A DNA stretch of 64,000 bases from Armatimonadota bacterium (lineage in GTDB: Bacteria; Armatimonadota; Chthonomonadetes; Chthonomonadales; Chthonomonadaceae), in NCBI GenBank assembly GCA_028871815.1, contig JAGWMJ010000004.1, forward strand, positions 186,001-250,000. Direction: 5' to 3'. The translations under genes and the position numbers were made by a program. A model generated the notes under the pieces. That model had not been told where the DNA came from. It saw only the letters and a list, made by a program, of their open reading frames with translations, and did not search any database. The number at the start of each line of letters is the position of its first letter. Within the stretch, counting starts at the first letter, position 1. Below, piece after piece: positions 63,301 to 64,000 of the stretch.

Positions 63301-63409
63301 AGGTTAGGCCAGGAATGGTGCGTGGCGCAGGGCGTTTCCAGATTTCGGCATCGGTTGCGTGCGAACCTGCGCATGTCCGGTTTGGATCGGCCAGTACGGA
63401 GCAGGCAGA

Positions 63410-64000
63410 ATGCAAGAGTCCGGCGTCGGTGTCATCGGCTTTGGCTTTATCGGACGCGTTCACGCGCACGCACACTTAAGCCTCCCACTGTTTTATGATC
63501 CTTTACCGCTTCGAACGCGTTTGACAGCGGTTTGCGCGCCGTCGGAATCGTCACGCCGGCGTGCGCTTCTGCAGGCGCCATTCGTTGCTGCCGAAAAAGA
63601 GGTCTCCACTCTGCTGGCGCGCGACGATGTGCAGCTGGTGCACATCTGTACGCCCAACGATTCGCATGCGGATGTAGCGATACAGGCCCTTGCGGCCGGC
63701 AAGCATGTTTACTGCGACAAGCCGTTGGCCCGAACATTGGCGGAGGCGGAGAGCATTGCCGCAGCGGCTGCGGCCAGTGACCGGGTTTTTCAGTTGACGT
63801 ATAACTACCGTTTCCTGCCGGCGACAATGCGCGCGCGCGAGCTTGTAGAGGACGGGATTCTTGGTCGCTTGCTGTCGTTTCGCGTGGCATATCTTCATGC
63901 CGGCTATGTTTCCAGGGATCGGCCCTGGACATGGCGAACGTCGTTTGCCCGGAGTGGAGGTGGCGCCTGTATGGACCTCGGCACGCACGCTGTGGATCTG
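63410..64000 (+). CDS. Gfo/Idh/MocA family oxidoreductase (3' end outside window)
   Basis: An ATG at 63410 with GGAG eight bases upstream opens a frame that runs to the window edge (197 residues seen). It begins SGVGVIGFGFIGRVHAHAH, a Rossmann nucleotide site, followed by HICTPNDSHADVA, CDKPLARTLAEAE (where the more common EKP is DKP) and the family motif GGGACMDLGTHAVDL. It is divergent from the two-domain hydrolase (109-base gap). It is a second member besides the one at 3565-4707, and the two are not close copies. The substrate is unknown. Confidence 0.88.
   Translation, partial: MQESGVGVIGFGFIGRVHAHAHLSLPLFYDPLPLRTRLTAVCAPSESSRRRALLQAPFVAAEKEVSTLLARDDVQLVHICTPNDSHADVAIQALAAGKHVYCDKPLARTLAEAESIAAAAAASDRVFQLTYNYRFLPATMRARELVEDGILGRLLSFRVAYLHAGYVSRDRPWTWRTSFARSGGGACMDLGTHAVDL

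Noticed and set aside
1-64000. tRNA, rRNA, CRISPR arrays, insertion sequences or prophage genes
   Set aside because: I scanned the gaps for T-loop sequences, direct-repeat arrays, transposase motifs and terminal inverted repeats and found none.

Overview
The window is GC-rich, densely coded bacterial chromosome with many GTG and TTG starts. I see no rRNA, tRNA, insertion sequence or CRISPR array. The lineage signs are two DUF1559-type proteins with the H-x9-DG motif (one a true class III prepilin), a very long SecA ending in a SEC-C zinc motif, a UPF0182 membrane protein, a GH36-like/malectin secreted glycosidase and scattered sugar-utilisation genes. Together they suggest Armatimonadota or a close relative. 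That assignment is an inference from gene content, not from a marker comparison.

Layout. 1-6500: end of an MFS exporter, a protein with tandem SprT-like domains, an aldo/keto reductase and Gfo/Idh oxidoreductase pair, a GT4 glycosyltransferase and a GNAT acetyltransferase. 6700-14700: secA, a class III cyclase domain fused to a STAND ATPase, an acyl-CoA ligase and a PRC/MgtE_N/CBS protein with no channel. 14768-20878: UPF0182 protein and a sugar ABC importer (binding protein plus two permeases, no ATPase). 20879-22526: a strong promoter, a palindrome and a highly structured untranslated stretch, then a BtuD-like ATPase that seems to have its own, possibly leaderless, promoter. 22543-29416: a DUF1559-like protein with an ABC-2-type permease, FmdB, a DUF2007-like protein, metG with altered motifs, a secreted metallopeptidase-like protein and an ECF sigma/anti-sigma pair.

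29449-40472: an AlkP-like membrane lipoprotein, then ruvB, tilS, ftsH, sucA and sucB, several with recognisable promoters. 40500-44656: a type IV-pilin-like major prepilin with a small membrane partner, a TPR protein and modA-modB. 44680-48969: a 1429-residue GH36-like glycosidase. 49101-55758: an envelope and stress cluster with an ECF sigma factor, a membrane anti-sigma factor and an HtrA-like protein that has lost its catalytic His and Asp. Beside it are a degenerate S41 peptidase, an intact S41 peptidase and a lipoprotein polysaccharide deacetylase. 56128-61249: a tiny membrane protein, a tightly overlapping operon (aminotransferase, plsC, upp, macro-like, comB-like) and a PhyH dioxygenase. 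61282-64000: a two-domain hydrolase and the start of a second Gfo/Idh oxidoreductase.

The most interesting signals are the two pseudo-proteases in neighbouring envelope operons, the structured RNA candidate near 20967-21181, the altered MetRS motifs, the cyclase lacking its transition-state Arg, and the overlapping operon with a macro-like protein. A recurring promoter form, TGn followed by TATACT or TATAAT, appears upstream of many genes.
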